DNA from: an uncultured Pelagibacteraceae bacterium
GTDB lineage: Bacteria > Pseudomonadota > Alphaproteobacteria > Pelagibacterales > Pelagibacteraceae
Direction of reading: 5' to 3'
NCBI GenBank assembly: GCA_902618565.1
Contig: CACNAX010000004.1
Span: 1 to 64,000 of the forward strand
Length of the DNA stretch: 64,000 bases
The translations under genes were made by a program, and so were the position numbers. The notes beneath the pieces are model-generated. The model saw nothing but the letters and a program-made list of their open reading frames with translations. It ran no database searches and was not told where the DNA came from. Shown piece by piece: positions 9,236 through 17,104 of the stretch (positions are counted from its first letter, which is position 1; every line of letters starts with the position of its first letter).

Positions 9236-9742
9236 TTATTTGTTACAAACTCCAATTGAATTTGGTCCACATGTTTCACCATTAGTCCATGTTGCTCCAA
9301 TTAAATTTGCTCCATCAAAATTAGCATTGGTCATATTCGATGAAGTAAAGTTAGCTTCCATTAGATTTGCATTTTGAAAATTTGCTTCAATTAATGTTGA
9401 GCCCATAAAATCAACTCTTGTCATATTGGCTCCTGTAAAATTAGCTTTTTCGAAATTTCCGCCAACTAGAGTAGACTCATATAAATTAGCTCTAACAAAT
9501 GTTGACTCTGGAAAAGTTCCAAATGACAAGTTAGAATTCATCATAATACTTTTATCAAAATTTACTTGTATAAAACTTGCGAATGATAAGTTTGAGTTAG
9601 GCAAATAACTACCTTGCAAATCTTGTCCATCTGAAAATCTACAGTTAGTATAATCAACTCCATCAGTTAAAGGATCATCACATGCTGCTTGTGAAATACC
9701 TGGTATTAAAATTAAGAACAATAGTAAAATAATTTTTTTCAT
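9236..9742 (-). CDS. Exported pentapeptide-repeat protein
   Basis: The 168-residue protein has a signal peptide (residues 1-19, cleavage near SQA|A). It is followed by about twenty tandem A(N/D)LXX-type pentapeptides, such as ANFTG-ANMTR, ANFQN-ANLME and ANFDG-ANLIG. These should fold into a right-handed quadrilateral beta-helix. Cysteines sit at both ends (CDD and NCRF; CGPNSIGVC), suggesting disulfide caps in the periplasm. It has no catalytic motif and its function is unknown. It lies 5 nt upstream of csiD and abuts azlD, so it is in the same transcript. Confidence 0.8.
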   Translation of the reverse strand: MKKIILLLFLILIPGISQAACDDPLTDGVDYTNCRFSDGQDLQGSYLPNSNLSFASFIQVNFDKSIMMNSNLSFGTFPESTFVRANLYESTLVGGNFEKANFTGANMTRVDFMGSTLIEANFQNANLMEANFTSSNMTNANFDGANLIGATWTNGETCGPNSIGVCNK

Positions 9743-10069
9743 TTATATAATATAACTACTTAATAAAAACATAATGATAGCAGAGAATAAAGTTGGGTAA
9801 ACTAAATTATTTCTAGTTAATTTAAAAATTATTATTGCTAAAAGCACAACAATAAATCTGGACAAGTAATTACTGTCAGAAAGTGCACCAGCTGGAAATA
9901 TTATCATTCTAGAAATTAAAGCCGCCAATGTCGAATAGGCTAAATAATTAAACCACCTATACATTTTAGTATTTTCATCTATTATTTCGGAAGTAAAAGC
10001 TCCTAAAAACCTCGAGATATAAGTTGCTAAAGATGTAATAAATATTATTAAAACAATATTAGCTGACAT
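9743..10069 (-). CDS. azlD: AzlD-family small membrane subunit
   Basis: The 108-residue protein has about four hydrophobic spans and the AzlD signature TYISRFLGAF near the N-terminus, followed by a WFNYLAYSTLAALISR segment. AzlD pairs with AzlC as a two-component amino-acid exporter (BrnFE/AzlCD type). It overlaps the upstream azlC by 11 nt, consistent with coupled synthesis. Confidence 0.82.
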   Translation of the reverse strand: MSANIVLIIFITSLATYISRFLGAFTSEIIDENTKMYRWFNYLAYSTLAALISRMIIFPAGALSDSNYLSRFIVVLLAIIIFKLTRNNLVYPTLFSAIIMFLLSSYII

Positions 10070-10763
10070 TTTTCTCTCCTATTACAAAAGCAACAGTTCC
10101 AGCTACAAATCCGCCAATCAAAACACACCAATCGGGACTAATAAGATAAAATAAGGGTCCTAAGATAGCTCCTAAAATTATTGAAACATTTAACTGTATA
10201 GACTTCATCACCCCTATCATTGTACAAGTAAAATAAATTGGATTAATAATAGCTAGTCCAATCATCATTTCTCTATTTAAGAAATCAGCAGAATAATAAC
10301 CTAAAATAGTTGAAAAAATTGCTATCAACCAAGTTGCAGTTCCAATTCCTATCCAAAAATCGACTCTATATTTTTTTTCAATTTCTTTATAATTATTTTT
10401 TAGAATTAACCACGAAGATACTGCAACAAAATGACATGAAAGATAATACTTCCATCTCGGTTGGCTTTGATGTTTTAATAATGGCATTAAAGATACAGTC
10501 ATCGGATACAATCTTGCATTCACTAACCAAACTGCAAAAAATAAATTAAGTAACGAAACTCCAATCAAAATCGATTCTGCCATCACAAGTGAACCAGGTA
10601 AAGCATAGGTTAAAAAAGTAGAAAAAATACTTTCTTGAATTGTAAAACCTAAATTTTTCAATAATGCACCAATTGCTAAAAAACTTAAACCAAGAGCAAT
10701 TGCAGGGCTATCGAATTCTTTTGCACAAATAATTCCTTTAAAAAAGTACTTTGAGTTAATCAT
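10059..10763 (-). CDS. azlC: AzlC-family amino-acid export permease
   Basis: The 234-residue membrane protein has AzlC features: an N-terminal ALGLSFLAIGALLKNLGF span, the LPGSLVMAESI segment and the NARLYPMTVSLMP motif characteristic of the family. With AzlD it exports branched-chain or other amino acids. It overlaps the upstream livF by 4 nt, so an exporter is co-transcribed with an uptake ABC system, perhaps to relieve excess accumulation of one imported amino acid. Confidence 0.85.
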   Translation of the reverse strand: MINSKYFFKGIICAKEFDSPAIALGLSFLAIGALLKNLGFTIQESIFSTFLTYALPGSLVMAESILIGVSLLNLFFAVWLVNARLYPMTVSLMPLLKHQSQPRWKYYLSCHFVAVSSWLILKNNYKEIEKKYRVDFWIGIGTATWLIAIFSTILGYYSADFLNREMMIGLAIINPIYFTCTMIGVMKSIQLNVSIILGAILGPLFYLISPDWCVLIGGFVAGTVAFVIGEKNVS

Positions 10764-11545
10764 CCGCCTAGGAATAGACGTCCAACATCATCATTTTTAA
10801 GTAAATCATCACCTCTTCCGGCTATTGCCGTTTGTCCAGATACTAACACATATCCAATATCAGAAAACTCTAAACCTTTTTTGGCATTTTGCTCAACTAG
10901 AATAATTGTTTTCTTTTCATTTTTTTGTAAGTCTCCCAAAATTTCAAATACCATATCAATATATCTTGGCTCCAATCCAATAGAAGGTTCATCAACTAAA
11001 AGTACAGAAGGTTTCATTACTAAAGCTCTAGATATTTCTAATAATCTTCTTTCTCCACCTGATAATACTTTTGCCGGTTGACTTCTTCTATTTCTTAATC
11101 TTTCATATTTATCTAAAATCTTTTCTGCTTCTTGATATGACTCTTCAGTTTTATCTTTTATAAAACCACCCATTAATAAATTTTCCTCAACAGTCATATC
11201 TGGAAAAACTGAATTATCTTGTAGAATATAAGCTATACCAACTGACTTTAATTTTTCAGCTGGAGTTAAATTTGTTATTTCTTTTCCATCAATTTCTATT
11301 TTACCAGAAAAAATATTTGTAAATCCATATATAGAATGAAGTATTGTTGATTTACCTGCTCCATTAGGACCAATTAAACATAATGATTGTGCTTTGCTTA
11401 TAAATAAATCAAAATTATGTAAAATCTCCATTTTACCATATCCAGCATTCAAATTTTTTATTGTTAAATGAATATCTTCAGAAGATAAGTTTTTTAAATC
11501 TTCTGCATCAGGTGCTTTTCCTAAAACTTCATATTGATTAGACAT
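10760..11545 (-). CDS. Branched-chain-type ABC transporter ATPase, LivF family (second system)
   Basis: The 261-residue ATPase has Walker A GPNGAGKS, Q-loop YILQDNSVF, signature LSGGERRLLEISRAL, Walker B VLLVDEPSIGL and the LivF-type VEQNAKKGL. About 25 extra residues precede the ABC domain at the N-terminus (ending near SSEDIHLTIKNL). It shares one base with the livG stop and overlaps azlC by 4 nt. It belongs to the operon headed by the substrate-binding protein at 14456-15694. Confidence 0.92.
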   Translation of the reverse strand: MSNQYEVLGKAPDAEDLKNLSSEDIHLTIKNLNAGYGKMEILHNFDLFISKAQSLCLIGPNGAGKSTILHSIYGFTNIFSGKIEIDGKEITNLTPAEKLKSVGIAYILQDNSVFPDMTVEENLLMGGFIKDKTEESYQEAEKILDKYERLRNRRSQPAKVLSGGERRLLEISRALVMKPSVLLVDEPSIGLEPRYIDMVFEILGDLQKNEKKTIILVEQNAKKGLEFSDIGYVLVSGQTAIAGRGDDLLKNDDVGRLFLGG

Positions 11546-12285
11546 TATTGAGCCCCCAAATATGCATCAACTACTCTTTTGTCATTTTTAATCTCTTCTG
11601 GAGTGCCATTTGCAAGCATTTTGCCATGAGCAAGACAAAATATGTCTTCGGCTAATTGCATAATTACTCTCATATTGTGCTCAATAACAAGTAATGTTAT
11701 TCCAAAATCTTGATTAACTTTGATTAGTCTATCAATAATTCCATTAATTAAAGTAGGATTTATACCTGCTGTTGGCTCATCTAATAATAGCATTTCTGGC
11801 TCATTCATCAGTGCCATTGCAAGTTCTAATAACTTTTGTTGTCCAAAAGATAGGTCGCCTGCCCTCAGTTTTCTTTTTTGATACAATCCAACAAAGTTAA
11901 GTAAGTTTTCTGCTTTTTCTGTGAGCTCTTTTGGAATTTTAGAGAAAATTTTAAACAAACTTTCATCACTACCTTTGTGACTGATAAGCATATTGTCTAC
12001 ACAATTTAATTTTCCATAAATTCTAGTTTGTTGAAATGTTCTTAACAAACCAAGTTTAGCTATTACAGAGACAGGTAATTCTGATACTTCTTTTCCATTA
12101 AACTTAATTGAACCATTATCTATTGGATAGGTCCCAACTATCGAATTAAACAATGTAGTTTTTCCAGATCCATTTGGGCCTATAAGACCAACTATTTTTC
12201 CTTTTTCAACCGACATCGAAATATCAACGTTAGCTTTAACACCACCAAATGACTTGCTTACATTGTTGACTTCTAAAATACTCAT
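11545..12285 (-). CDS. Branched-chain-type ABC transporter ATPase, LivG family (second system)
   Basis: The 246-residue ATPase has Walker A GPNGSGKT, LLRTFQQTRIY Q-loop, signature LSFGQQKLLELAMAL (Phe in place of the first Gly), Walker B MLLLDEPTAGI and IEHNMRVI switch. It overlaps livM by 4 nt and shares a base with livF. The GEDI-type ending AHGKMLANGTPEEI is standard for LivG. Confidence 0.92.
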   Translation of the reverse strand: MSILEVNNVSKSFGGVKANVDISMSVEKGKIVGLIGPNGSGKTTLFNSIVGTYPIDNGSIKFNGKEVSELPVSVIAKLGLLRTFQQTRIYGKLNCVDNMLISHKGSDESLFKIFSKIPKELTEKAENLLNFVGLYQKRKLRAGDLSFGQQKLLELAMALMNEPEMLLLDEPTAGINPTLINGIIDRLIKVNQDFGITLLVIEHNMRVIMQLAEDIFCLAHGKMLANGTPEEIKNDKRVVDAYLGAQ

Positions 12286-13334
12286 TTTAACTCTACCTGT
12301 GCTTTTCGATCGGCTTCATCGACAACTTCACCGAATCTTTCTGGATATTTTTCTCTTAACCATCCCATTAATCCCTCTGGGAAATAAATAACTATAACGA
12401 CAATTAAAACTCCTAACGCAACATACTGCCAACCAAGAAAGAATGTCCAAAAACCCTCTTTAAAAAAGTGAAATAGAGTTGCGCCTATAATTGGGCCCCA
12501 TAAAGTCCCCTTACCTCCAAGGATTGCCATCAAAACCATAAAAACACCCATCTCTCTTCCATCAAACGCAACATCAGTTGAGTCGATATAACCAACTAGA
12601 CCTCCCATTATTCCGCCAGCAAGACCACAAAAGAAAGCTGAGATCATCCATCCAGTTATTTTATATTTCATAGTCTCGATTCCCATTGCTTCAGCTTTGT
12701 CTTCATTATCTCTGATTGCGTTCAGAATTAATCTAAACCTTGTTGTGTAAATTGCTCTTACAGCAATAAAAGTTAAAACGAGTGCTCCAAAACTTAGAAA
12801 ATAAAAAAATTCACCTCTTGCCTCAAGACCTCCTATGTTTGGAAAGGGAGGAGTAGTAAAGCCCTGTCCAGCTCCAATAATTTCTATACCTCCAGAAATT
12901 TCTCCTGCTGCAACTCCTAAACCTAATGTACAAATTGCAAAATAATGACCTCTTAATCCTAAAATTGCATAACCAATTAATCCTGCAACTATTGTAGGAA
13001 CAACTGCGGCAACTACCAGACCAGCTGCCATGCCTTGAAAGAATTGTGAAGGTGTGTGAACGAAAGTTTTTTCGCCACCGCTTTCAGTCCATTCTGCCAA
13101 TGGGAAAAACATACCAACTTGAACAGAAGCACAAAGATACATTCCCAAACCATAAAAAAGAATATTTCCAAATGTGTTGTAGCCCATTTCACCACCTTGG
13201 ATATTCCAAGTTGTTGCTAGAACAATTAATACACATAAAATTGACAATTGAACTTTAAAAGCTGGAAAAATAAATGGTGCAACTAAACCGAATACTAAAA
13301 TTCCAATGTACAAGATCCAACTATTTTTGTTCAT
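12282..13334 (-). CDS. Branched-chain-type ABC transporter permease, LivM family (second system)
   Basis: The 350-residue permease has about nine membrane spans. Signatures are the TWNIQGGEMGYNTFGNILFYGLG start, the RLILNAIRDNEDKAEAMG coupling loop and MAILGGKGTLWGPIIGA. It ends in a charged cytoplasmic tail (EKYPERFGEVVDEADRKAQVELK). Its start lies inside the 3' end of a 60-codon ORF (14-nt overlap), which suggests translational coupling with that small gene. Confidence 0.9.
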   Translation of the reverse strand: MNKNSWILYIGILVFGLVAPFIFPAFKVQLSILCVLIVLATTWNIQGGEMGYNTFGNILFYGLGMYLCASVQVGMFFPLAEWTESGGEKTFVHTPSQFFQGMAAGLVVAAVVPTIVAGLIGYAILGLRGHYFAICTLGLGVAAGEISGGIEIIGAGQGFTTPPFPNIGGLEARGEFFYFLSFGALVLTFIAVRAIYTTRFRLILNAIRDNEDKAEAMGIETMKYKITGWMISAFFCGLAGGIMGGLVGYIDSTDVAFDGREMGVFMVLMAILGGKGTLWGPIIGATLFHFFKEGFWTFFLGWQYVALGVLIVVIVIYFPEGLMGWLREKYPERFGEVVDEADRKAQVELK

Positions 13335-13503
13335 ACAAACTCTCTATTTTATCTCTAAAATCTTTATCAACTGTAAAATAATGTCCATTTTCTTCATGAA
13401 GACTCGATCCTGTTGAATGATATTGATCTAAATGTTTTTTAAATTTCACAATATCCACTTCTATCAATTTGCCATTATCATCCTTAATTTTAGCTTTTTT
13501 CAC
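13321..13503 (-). CDS. Small soluble protein between livH and livM
   Basis: This is a 60-residue, highly charged protein with no membrane segment. It starts with GTG in a GTGA overlap with the livH stop and ends 14 nt inside livM. The precise interlocking with both neighbours argues that it is translated: without it a gap of about 165 nt would separate two otherwise overlapping permease genes. The middle (HLDQYHSTGSSLHEENGHYF) is His- and polar-rich. It matches no family I recognise. It could be an accessory factor of the transporter or simply a coupling ORF. Confidence 0.6.
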   Translation of the reverse strand: MKKAKIKDDNGKLIEVDIVKFKKHLDQYHSTGSSLHEENGHYFTVDKDFRDKIESLYEQK

Positions 13504-14393
13504 TTTAAATACTCTCTCTTTCTTGAAAGTTTAAATCTTCTATAAACTAAAATTAAAACTAATAATAAAAATACTGAACCAATTCTAAATTCTGTACCAA
13601 GAATATAATCTGCAAATTCTTCAAATATTCCTAATCCCATGCCTGACATAGCTACTCCAGGTAAATTTCCTAATCCCGCAACAATTACAATCATAAATGA
13701 TCTTATGGTGTAAGGTAATCCCATGTATGGATGTATGGTAAATGTTATTGAAATTAAAGCTCCAGCTACTCCGCATAATGCAGCATTTATTCCAAATGTT
13801 GCTGCATAAACTTTTTCTGTATCAACACCTAAAATCTTTGCTGCTCTTGCATTTTGAGCAGTTGCTCTGATAGCACGACCTAATTTTGATCTTTTCATGT
13901 AAACTACTAAACAAATTGCAAAAACAATACTTATAAAAGCAGAAAATATTTTAGAGTTTGGTAAAACAACATTATTATCAAACAGCATTGTAGTTCCATA
14001 CCCTGAATTAGCTAAAACAACGTCTGCTCCAAATGCAAAGTTCATTAATTGCATGAAAAGAATACTAATTCCAAATGTTGCTAATATTGAAATAAAGAGA
14101 TCTCTGTCTACAACTTTATTTATAACTAATTTATAAATTGCAATTCCAACAAAATACATAATTATAGGAGAAACAATTACTCCCCAGGCTGGATGAATGC
14201 CGTAGAGATACATAAAGTATGCAATGTATCCTCCTAAGATTACAAGATCTCCCTGTGCAATGTTAATTATGTTCATAACACCCCATTGCAGTGCCATTCC
14301 ATAAGCAATTAATGCAAAAAGTATTCCAAGTAAAAGTCCATCAAGACATGCTTGAATGGTTATCATTGGATATTGGAAGACTAAAAAATCCAT
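13500..14393 (-). CDS. Branched-chain-type ABC transporter permease, LivH family (second system)
   Basis: The 297-residue permease has LivH hallmarks: LDGLLLGILFALIAYGMALQWG, MNIINIAQGDLVILGGYIAY, the RATAQNARAAKILGVD loop and VIVAGLGNLPGVAMSG. It is separated from the upstream substrate-binding-protein gene by 62 nt containing a terminator-like hairpin, so it probably depends on read-through from that gene. Confidence 0.9.
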   Translation of the reverse strand: MDFLVFQYPMITIQACLDGLLLGILFALIAYGMALQWGVMNIINIAQGDLVILGGYIAYFMYLYGIHPAWGVIVSPIIMYFVGIAIYKLVINKVVDRDLFISILATFGISILFMQLMNFAFGADVVLANSGYGTTMLFDNNVVLPNSKIFSAFISIVFAICLVVYMKRSKLGRAIRATAQNARAAKILGVDTEKVYAATFGINAALCGVAGALISITFTIHPYMGLPYTIRSFMIVIVAGLGNLPGVAMSGMGLGIFEEFADYILGTEFRIGSVFLLLVLILVYRRFKLSRKREYLK

Positions 14394-14420
14394 AATATAA
14401 TTTTGATTTTTATAAAAAAA

Positions 14421-14442
14421 AGCCCCCTATTTCTAGGGGGCT
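14421..14442 (-). terminator. Intra-operon terminator/attenuator between substrate-binding protein and livH
   Basis: A 9-bp GC-rich stem (AGCCCCCTA / TAGGGGGCT) has a 4-nt loop and is followed on the minus strand by a run of seven T (A-run at 14414-14420). It begins 13 nt after the substrate-binding-protein stop and lies 27 nt before the livH start. It would let the receptor be made in excess over the membrane and ATPase subunits. Confidence 0.9.
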
Positions 14443-14455
14443 TAATTATTTTTTT

Positions 14456-15694
14456 TTATCTTTCAGACCACTTTGGTACTGGGTGTATTAACTCAGCTGA
14501 AGCCCATTTTAATGGAGCAACAACTTTATTTTCACACTTACCAGCATCATCACACATAACTTGGAAAAGTACCATTGGTTTGTCAACATTTTGACCACCA
14601 GGTGCAAATTTAATATTTCCATAGAATGTTTGCATGTTAGTTGCAGCAAGAGCATCTCTAACTTTTTTCTGATCAAAAGTATTTGCTCTTTCAAAAGCAT
14701 CTTTGAATACTAACAATGCAGCTGAAGACTCTGCAGATTGATATGGTGGGTCATAGCCAAATTCTTTTTCAAAATCTGCAGCATATGTCATACCATCTTT
14801 AAAGAAATCATCTTTGTAAGTTAATGTTTTATGCCATTGAGATGCACATAATGCATATTGAGAATTTTTACCATGTTGCTTTGATAATTTTGCAGCATCA
14901 CAGTGTGTCATAGCCAACATAGGAACATCAACTTTCATTTCTGAAATTTGTCTTATAGCTGTTAAAGCTCCTTTTGTATGACCTGAAACAACCAATACAT
15001 CTGGCTTCATTTGTTTCACTTTAACTAGTGTAGCAGCCATATCATTAAGCTCTTTTGGAAGTTTATCATCGATTATAATTTCAGATCCAGTTTCTTTAGC
15101 AGCATCTAAAATACCCAATCTTACGTCTTGCGAGAATGCATCTTGCTCAAAAGCTTGTGCAATTCTTACACCTTTACCGCCATTTAATTCAACAGCTGTT
15201 CTTATTGCTACATCAAGATATAAGTTTGCTGGTGCTAATACCGCAAATAGATATTTGTAACCTTTTGTAAACAAAGATCTAGAAGCACCATTAGCCTCAA
15301 CCATTGGAACACCGTATTTTTCTGTTACTGGTGCGATCGCTTTTGTTAAACCTGAACTGTAAGGTCCAAGCATGAACTCTACTTTATCTTGTGAGATTAA
15401 TCTTTCTGCAAGCTGAGCTGCTCTCTTAGGGTTTGACTCATCATCATAATAAATAATATCAAACTTATAAGTTTTTCCCCCAACTTTTACTCCACCCATG
15501 CTGTTAATTCTATCAACAGCCATGTTGTAGCCGTTTTGAGTATGAACACCATTAGATGAATACTTACCAGTTAAAGAGATTGCAGCACCTAAAATAATTT
15601 TATCTCCAACTACTTTTGCAAACGATACAACTGAAGTTGAAAATAATAATGCCATTGCAGAAACAAATGTAATTAAAATGTTTTTTATTTTCAT
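14456..15694 (-). CDS. Branched-chain-type ABC transporter substrate-binding protein (second system)
   Basis: The 412-residue periplasmic receptor has a signal peptide (residues 1-26, cleavage near SFA|K). The Peripla_BP_6 fold is recognisable from ILGAAISLTGKYSSNGVHTQ, the YYDDESNPKRAAQLAERLI segment and GPYSSGLTKAIAPV. A Cys-containing loop (ALCASQWHKTL) and a C-terminal Cys pair (VMCDDAGKCEN) are seen in amide/amino-acid-binding members. A strong Shine-Dalgarno (AAAGGGGAATAA) precedes ATG. It heads the operon SBP-livH-orf60-livM-livG-livF-azlC-azlD. The ligand is unknown. Confidence 0.9.
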   Translation of the reverse strand: MKIKNILITFVSAMALLFSTSVVSFAKVVGDKIILGAAISLTGKYSSNGVHTQNGYNMAVDRINSMGGVKVGGKTYKFDIIYYDDESNPKRAAQLAERLISQDKVEFMLGPYSSGLTKAIAPVTEKYGVPMVEANGASRSLFTKGYKYLFAVLAPANLYLDVAIRTAVELNGGKGVRIAQAFEQDAFSQDVRLGILDAAKETGSEIIIDDKLPKELNDMAATLVKVKQMKPDVLVVSGHTKGALTAIRQISEMKVDVPMLAMTHCDAAKLSKQHGKNSQYALCASQWHKTLTYKDDFFKDGMTYAADFEKEFGYDPPYQSAESSAALLVFKDAFERANTFDQKKVRDALAATNMQTFYGNIKFAPGGQNVDKPMVLFQVMCDDAGKCENKVVAPLKWASAELIHPVPKWSER

Positions 15695-15782
15695 TTATTC
15701 CCCTTTAATTAATTAATTAATAAAGATTAAATTAATAACAAAAATTATTTAATTGCAAGTGCGAGTAGTAGCGCAATATACC
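15695..15782 (-). promoter_or_regulatory. Leader/promoter region of the second ABC operon, with TTAA tandem repeats
   Basis: The 88-nt gap between the LysE-family gene and the substrate-binding protein holds the only room for the operon's promoter. It contains a run of tandem TTAA units (about 15707-15722) just upstream of the AAAGGGGAA ribosome site. A TTGCAA hexamer further upstream could be a -35 element, but no good -10 is 17 nt away. The exact promoter is not resolved by eye. Confidence 0.4.
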
Positions 15783-16397
15783 TTAGTATTGTTGGGTAAA
15801 TGCAATAATTATTGCAATCAAAATAATTACACAAGCAGAAATTGTATTTATAATTTTAGGATTGGCTTTTATCCAAACAATTAATTTATTAGCTAAAACT
15901 GCATAACCAACCAAAGATAGAAAATCTAATACTACATATGTCGTAATTAAAATAATAAACTGAATAATATAATTAGAATTAAAATCAATAAATTGTGGAA
16001 ATATAAATGGAAAGAACATCCATGCTTTAGGACTCGTTCCTGCTACTAGAAAACCGTCTTTATAAAATGAAAAAAAACTTTTATCAGAAATATCTTTTGT
16101 ATTTATGTCCTTAGGTCTCGATTTATAAATATCATATGCAAGATAAGTTAAATAAGCGATACCTAACCATTTTAATGTATTTAATATTGTTGGATTGTCA
16201 GACAAAAAAGACCCAATAACAAATATCACAAGAGTTGCCTGAATTATATTTGCAGTTACATCTCCTAAAGCAGTCCAAACACATTTTTGAACACCATAAT
16301 TCATTGAGTAAGAAATAATTACAATTCTGGGTGTTCCAGGAGTTATGAACATAAAAATGATGATCTGTAAAAAAAGGATAAAATCTAAGGGAAGCAT
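15783..16397 (-). CDS. LysE/RhtB-family amino-acid exporter
   Basis: The 204-residue protein has six hydrophobic spans. The LysE-family N-terminus is recognisable by the FITPGTPRIVIISYSMNYG segment with the conserved Pro-Gly and the start of the cytoplasmic loop, then GDVTANIIQATLV. A KAWMFF-Pro segment matches the family's second-half motif. It exports an amino acid or derivative across the inner membrane. Its leader contains an inverted repeat that would bury an AGGA ribosome site (see 16404-16450). Confidence 0.85.
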   Translation of the reverse strand: MLPLDFILFLQIIIFMFITPGTPRIVIISYSMNYGVQKCVWTALGDVTANIIQATLVIFVIGSFLSDNPTILNTLKWLGIAYLTYLAYDIYKSRPKDINTKDISDKSFFSFYKDGFLVAGTSPKAWMFFPFIFPQFIDFNSNYIIQFIILITTYVVLDFLSLVGYAVLANKLIVWIKANPKIINTISACVIILIAIIIAFTQQY

Positions 16398-16403
16398 TTT
16401 AAG

Positions 16404-16450
16404 GATAGTCCTAAAAAACCGGGAGCTAAAGATGGCTAGATAGGACTATC
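16404..16450. promoter_or_regulatory. Inverted repeat in the LysE-gene leader; possible translational switch
   Basis: Ten-base arms GATAGTCCTA (16404-16413) and TAGGACTATC (16441-16450) flank a 27-nt loop. On the minus strand the 3' arm contains AGGA, the only Shine-Dalgarno-like sequence before the LysE-family ATG at 16397. The 5' arm lies inside AGATA-GTCC-TATCT (16451-16438), which can fold into its own 5-bp hairpin and release the AGGA arm. This gives two mutually exclusive folds. No known riboswitch consensus was recognised. On the plus strand the same repeat lies upstream of the DUF2805 gene. Confidence 0.5.
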
Positions 16451-16514
16451 TAAAAATGATAATATCATAGCCTTAGGTATTTGCATTAAAATAATTTTAG
16501 CAATTTGTTGAATT

Positions 16515-16814
16515 TTGATGAAAAAAAGTCACAGACCCACAACCAGAGTAAAGAATCCAGAGCCTCCTCTTGAGAGTCCAGATTGGGTTATATGGGCGGC
16601 TTGGGCCGATAGAATTACATTTGAAGAAATTGAAAAAAAAACTGGAAAGACTGAAAGTGAAGTTATTAAAATTATGAGAAGATCTTTAAAACCTTCTTCT
16701 TTTAGATTGTGGAGAAAAAGAGCAAGTTCACAAAGTATTAAACACCGGAAAAAATTTGAATATTCAAGAAAATTAATCAAATCAAAGATAAATAAAAATG
16801 ATTACTCACTCTAG
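16515..16814 (+). CDS. DUF2805 / TIGR03643-family small basic protein
   Basis: The 99-residue basic protein has the DUF2805 core: SPDWVIWAAWADRITFEEI, then EKKTGKTESEVIKIMRRSLKPSSFRLWRKR. The segment TFEEIEKKTGKTESEVIKIMRR resembles a helix-turn-helix, which with the high Lys/Arg content hints at nucleic-acid binding. The C-terminal 30 residues are a Lys/Arg-rich extension. Function is unknown in the family. It is followed 31 nt later by the glutaredoxin gene in the same direction. Confidence 0.75.
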   Translation: MMKKSHRPTTRVKNPEPPLESPDWVIWAAWADRITFEEIEKKTGKTESEVIKIMRRSLKPSSFRLWRKRASSQSIKHRKKFEYSRKLIKSKINKNDYSL

Positions 16815-16845
16815 TAATTTATTAAACTAAGATTATATATTACTT

Positions 16846-17100
16846 ATGAAAAATATCATCGTCTACTCTGGACCAATGTGTGGTTATTGCGATGCAGCAA
16901 AAAGATTATTGGCAAGAAATAATTTAAAATTTACAGATATAGATGTATCTACAAAAGAAGGTCTAAGGGATGAAATGACAAAAAAAGCCAATGGAAGAAG
17001 AACAATTCCTCAAATATTTTTTAATGATGAACATGTTGGCGGTTATCAAGAATTAAGAGACCTAGAAAAAGCAGGAAAATTATTTTCTTCTTTAGAATAA
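16846..17100 (+). CDS. grxC: Glutaredoxin 3 (dithiol)
   Basis: The 84-residue glutaredoxin has the active site CGYC (in GPMCGYCDAAKRLL) in place of the common CPYC. It has the RRTIPQIFFNDEHVGGYQEL segment, with the cis-Pro (TIPQ) and the GG-Y/D glutathione-binding motif. It reduces disulfides and glutathione mixed disulfides in the cytoplasm. Length is typical of GrxC. It is probably co-transcribed with the DUF2805 gene and is convergent with the secreted protein gene 4 nt beyond its stop. Confidence 0.92.
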   Translation: MKNIIVYSGPMCGYCDAAKRLLARNNLKFTDIDVSTKEGLRDEMTKKANGRRTIPQIFFNDEHVGGYQELRDLEKAGKLFSSLE

Positions 17101-17104
17101 ATTA

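Noticed and set aside
10310..10549. 79-codon rightward ORF antisense to azlC
   Set aside because: azlC has clear family motifs throughout; the antisense frame is a by-product of codon bias.
13046..13258. 70-codon rightward ORF inside the second livM
   Set aside because: It lies entirely antisense to a well-matched permease gene and shows no family features.
16404..16450. SAM-II/SAM-V-type riboswitch
   Set aside because: AGCTAAA is present on the plus strand, but the pseudoknot arrangement and a methionine-related gene are missing.
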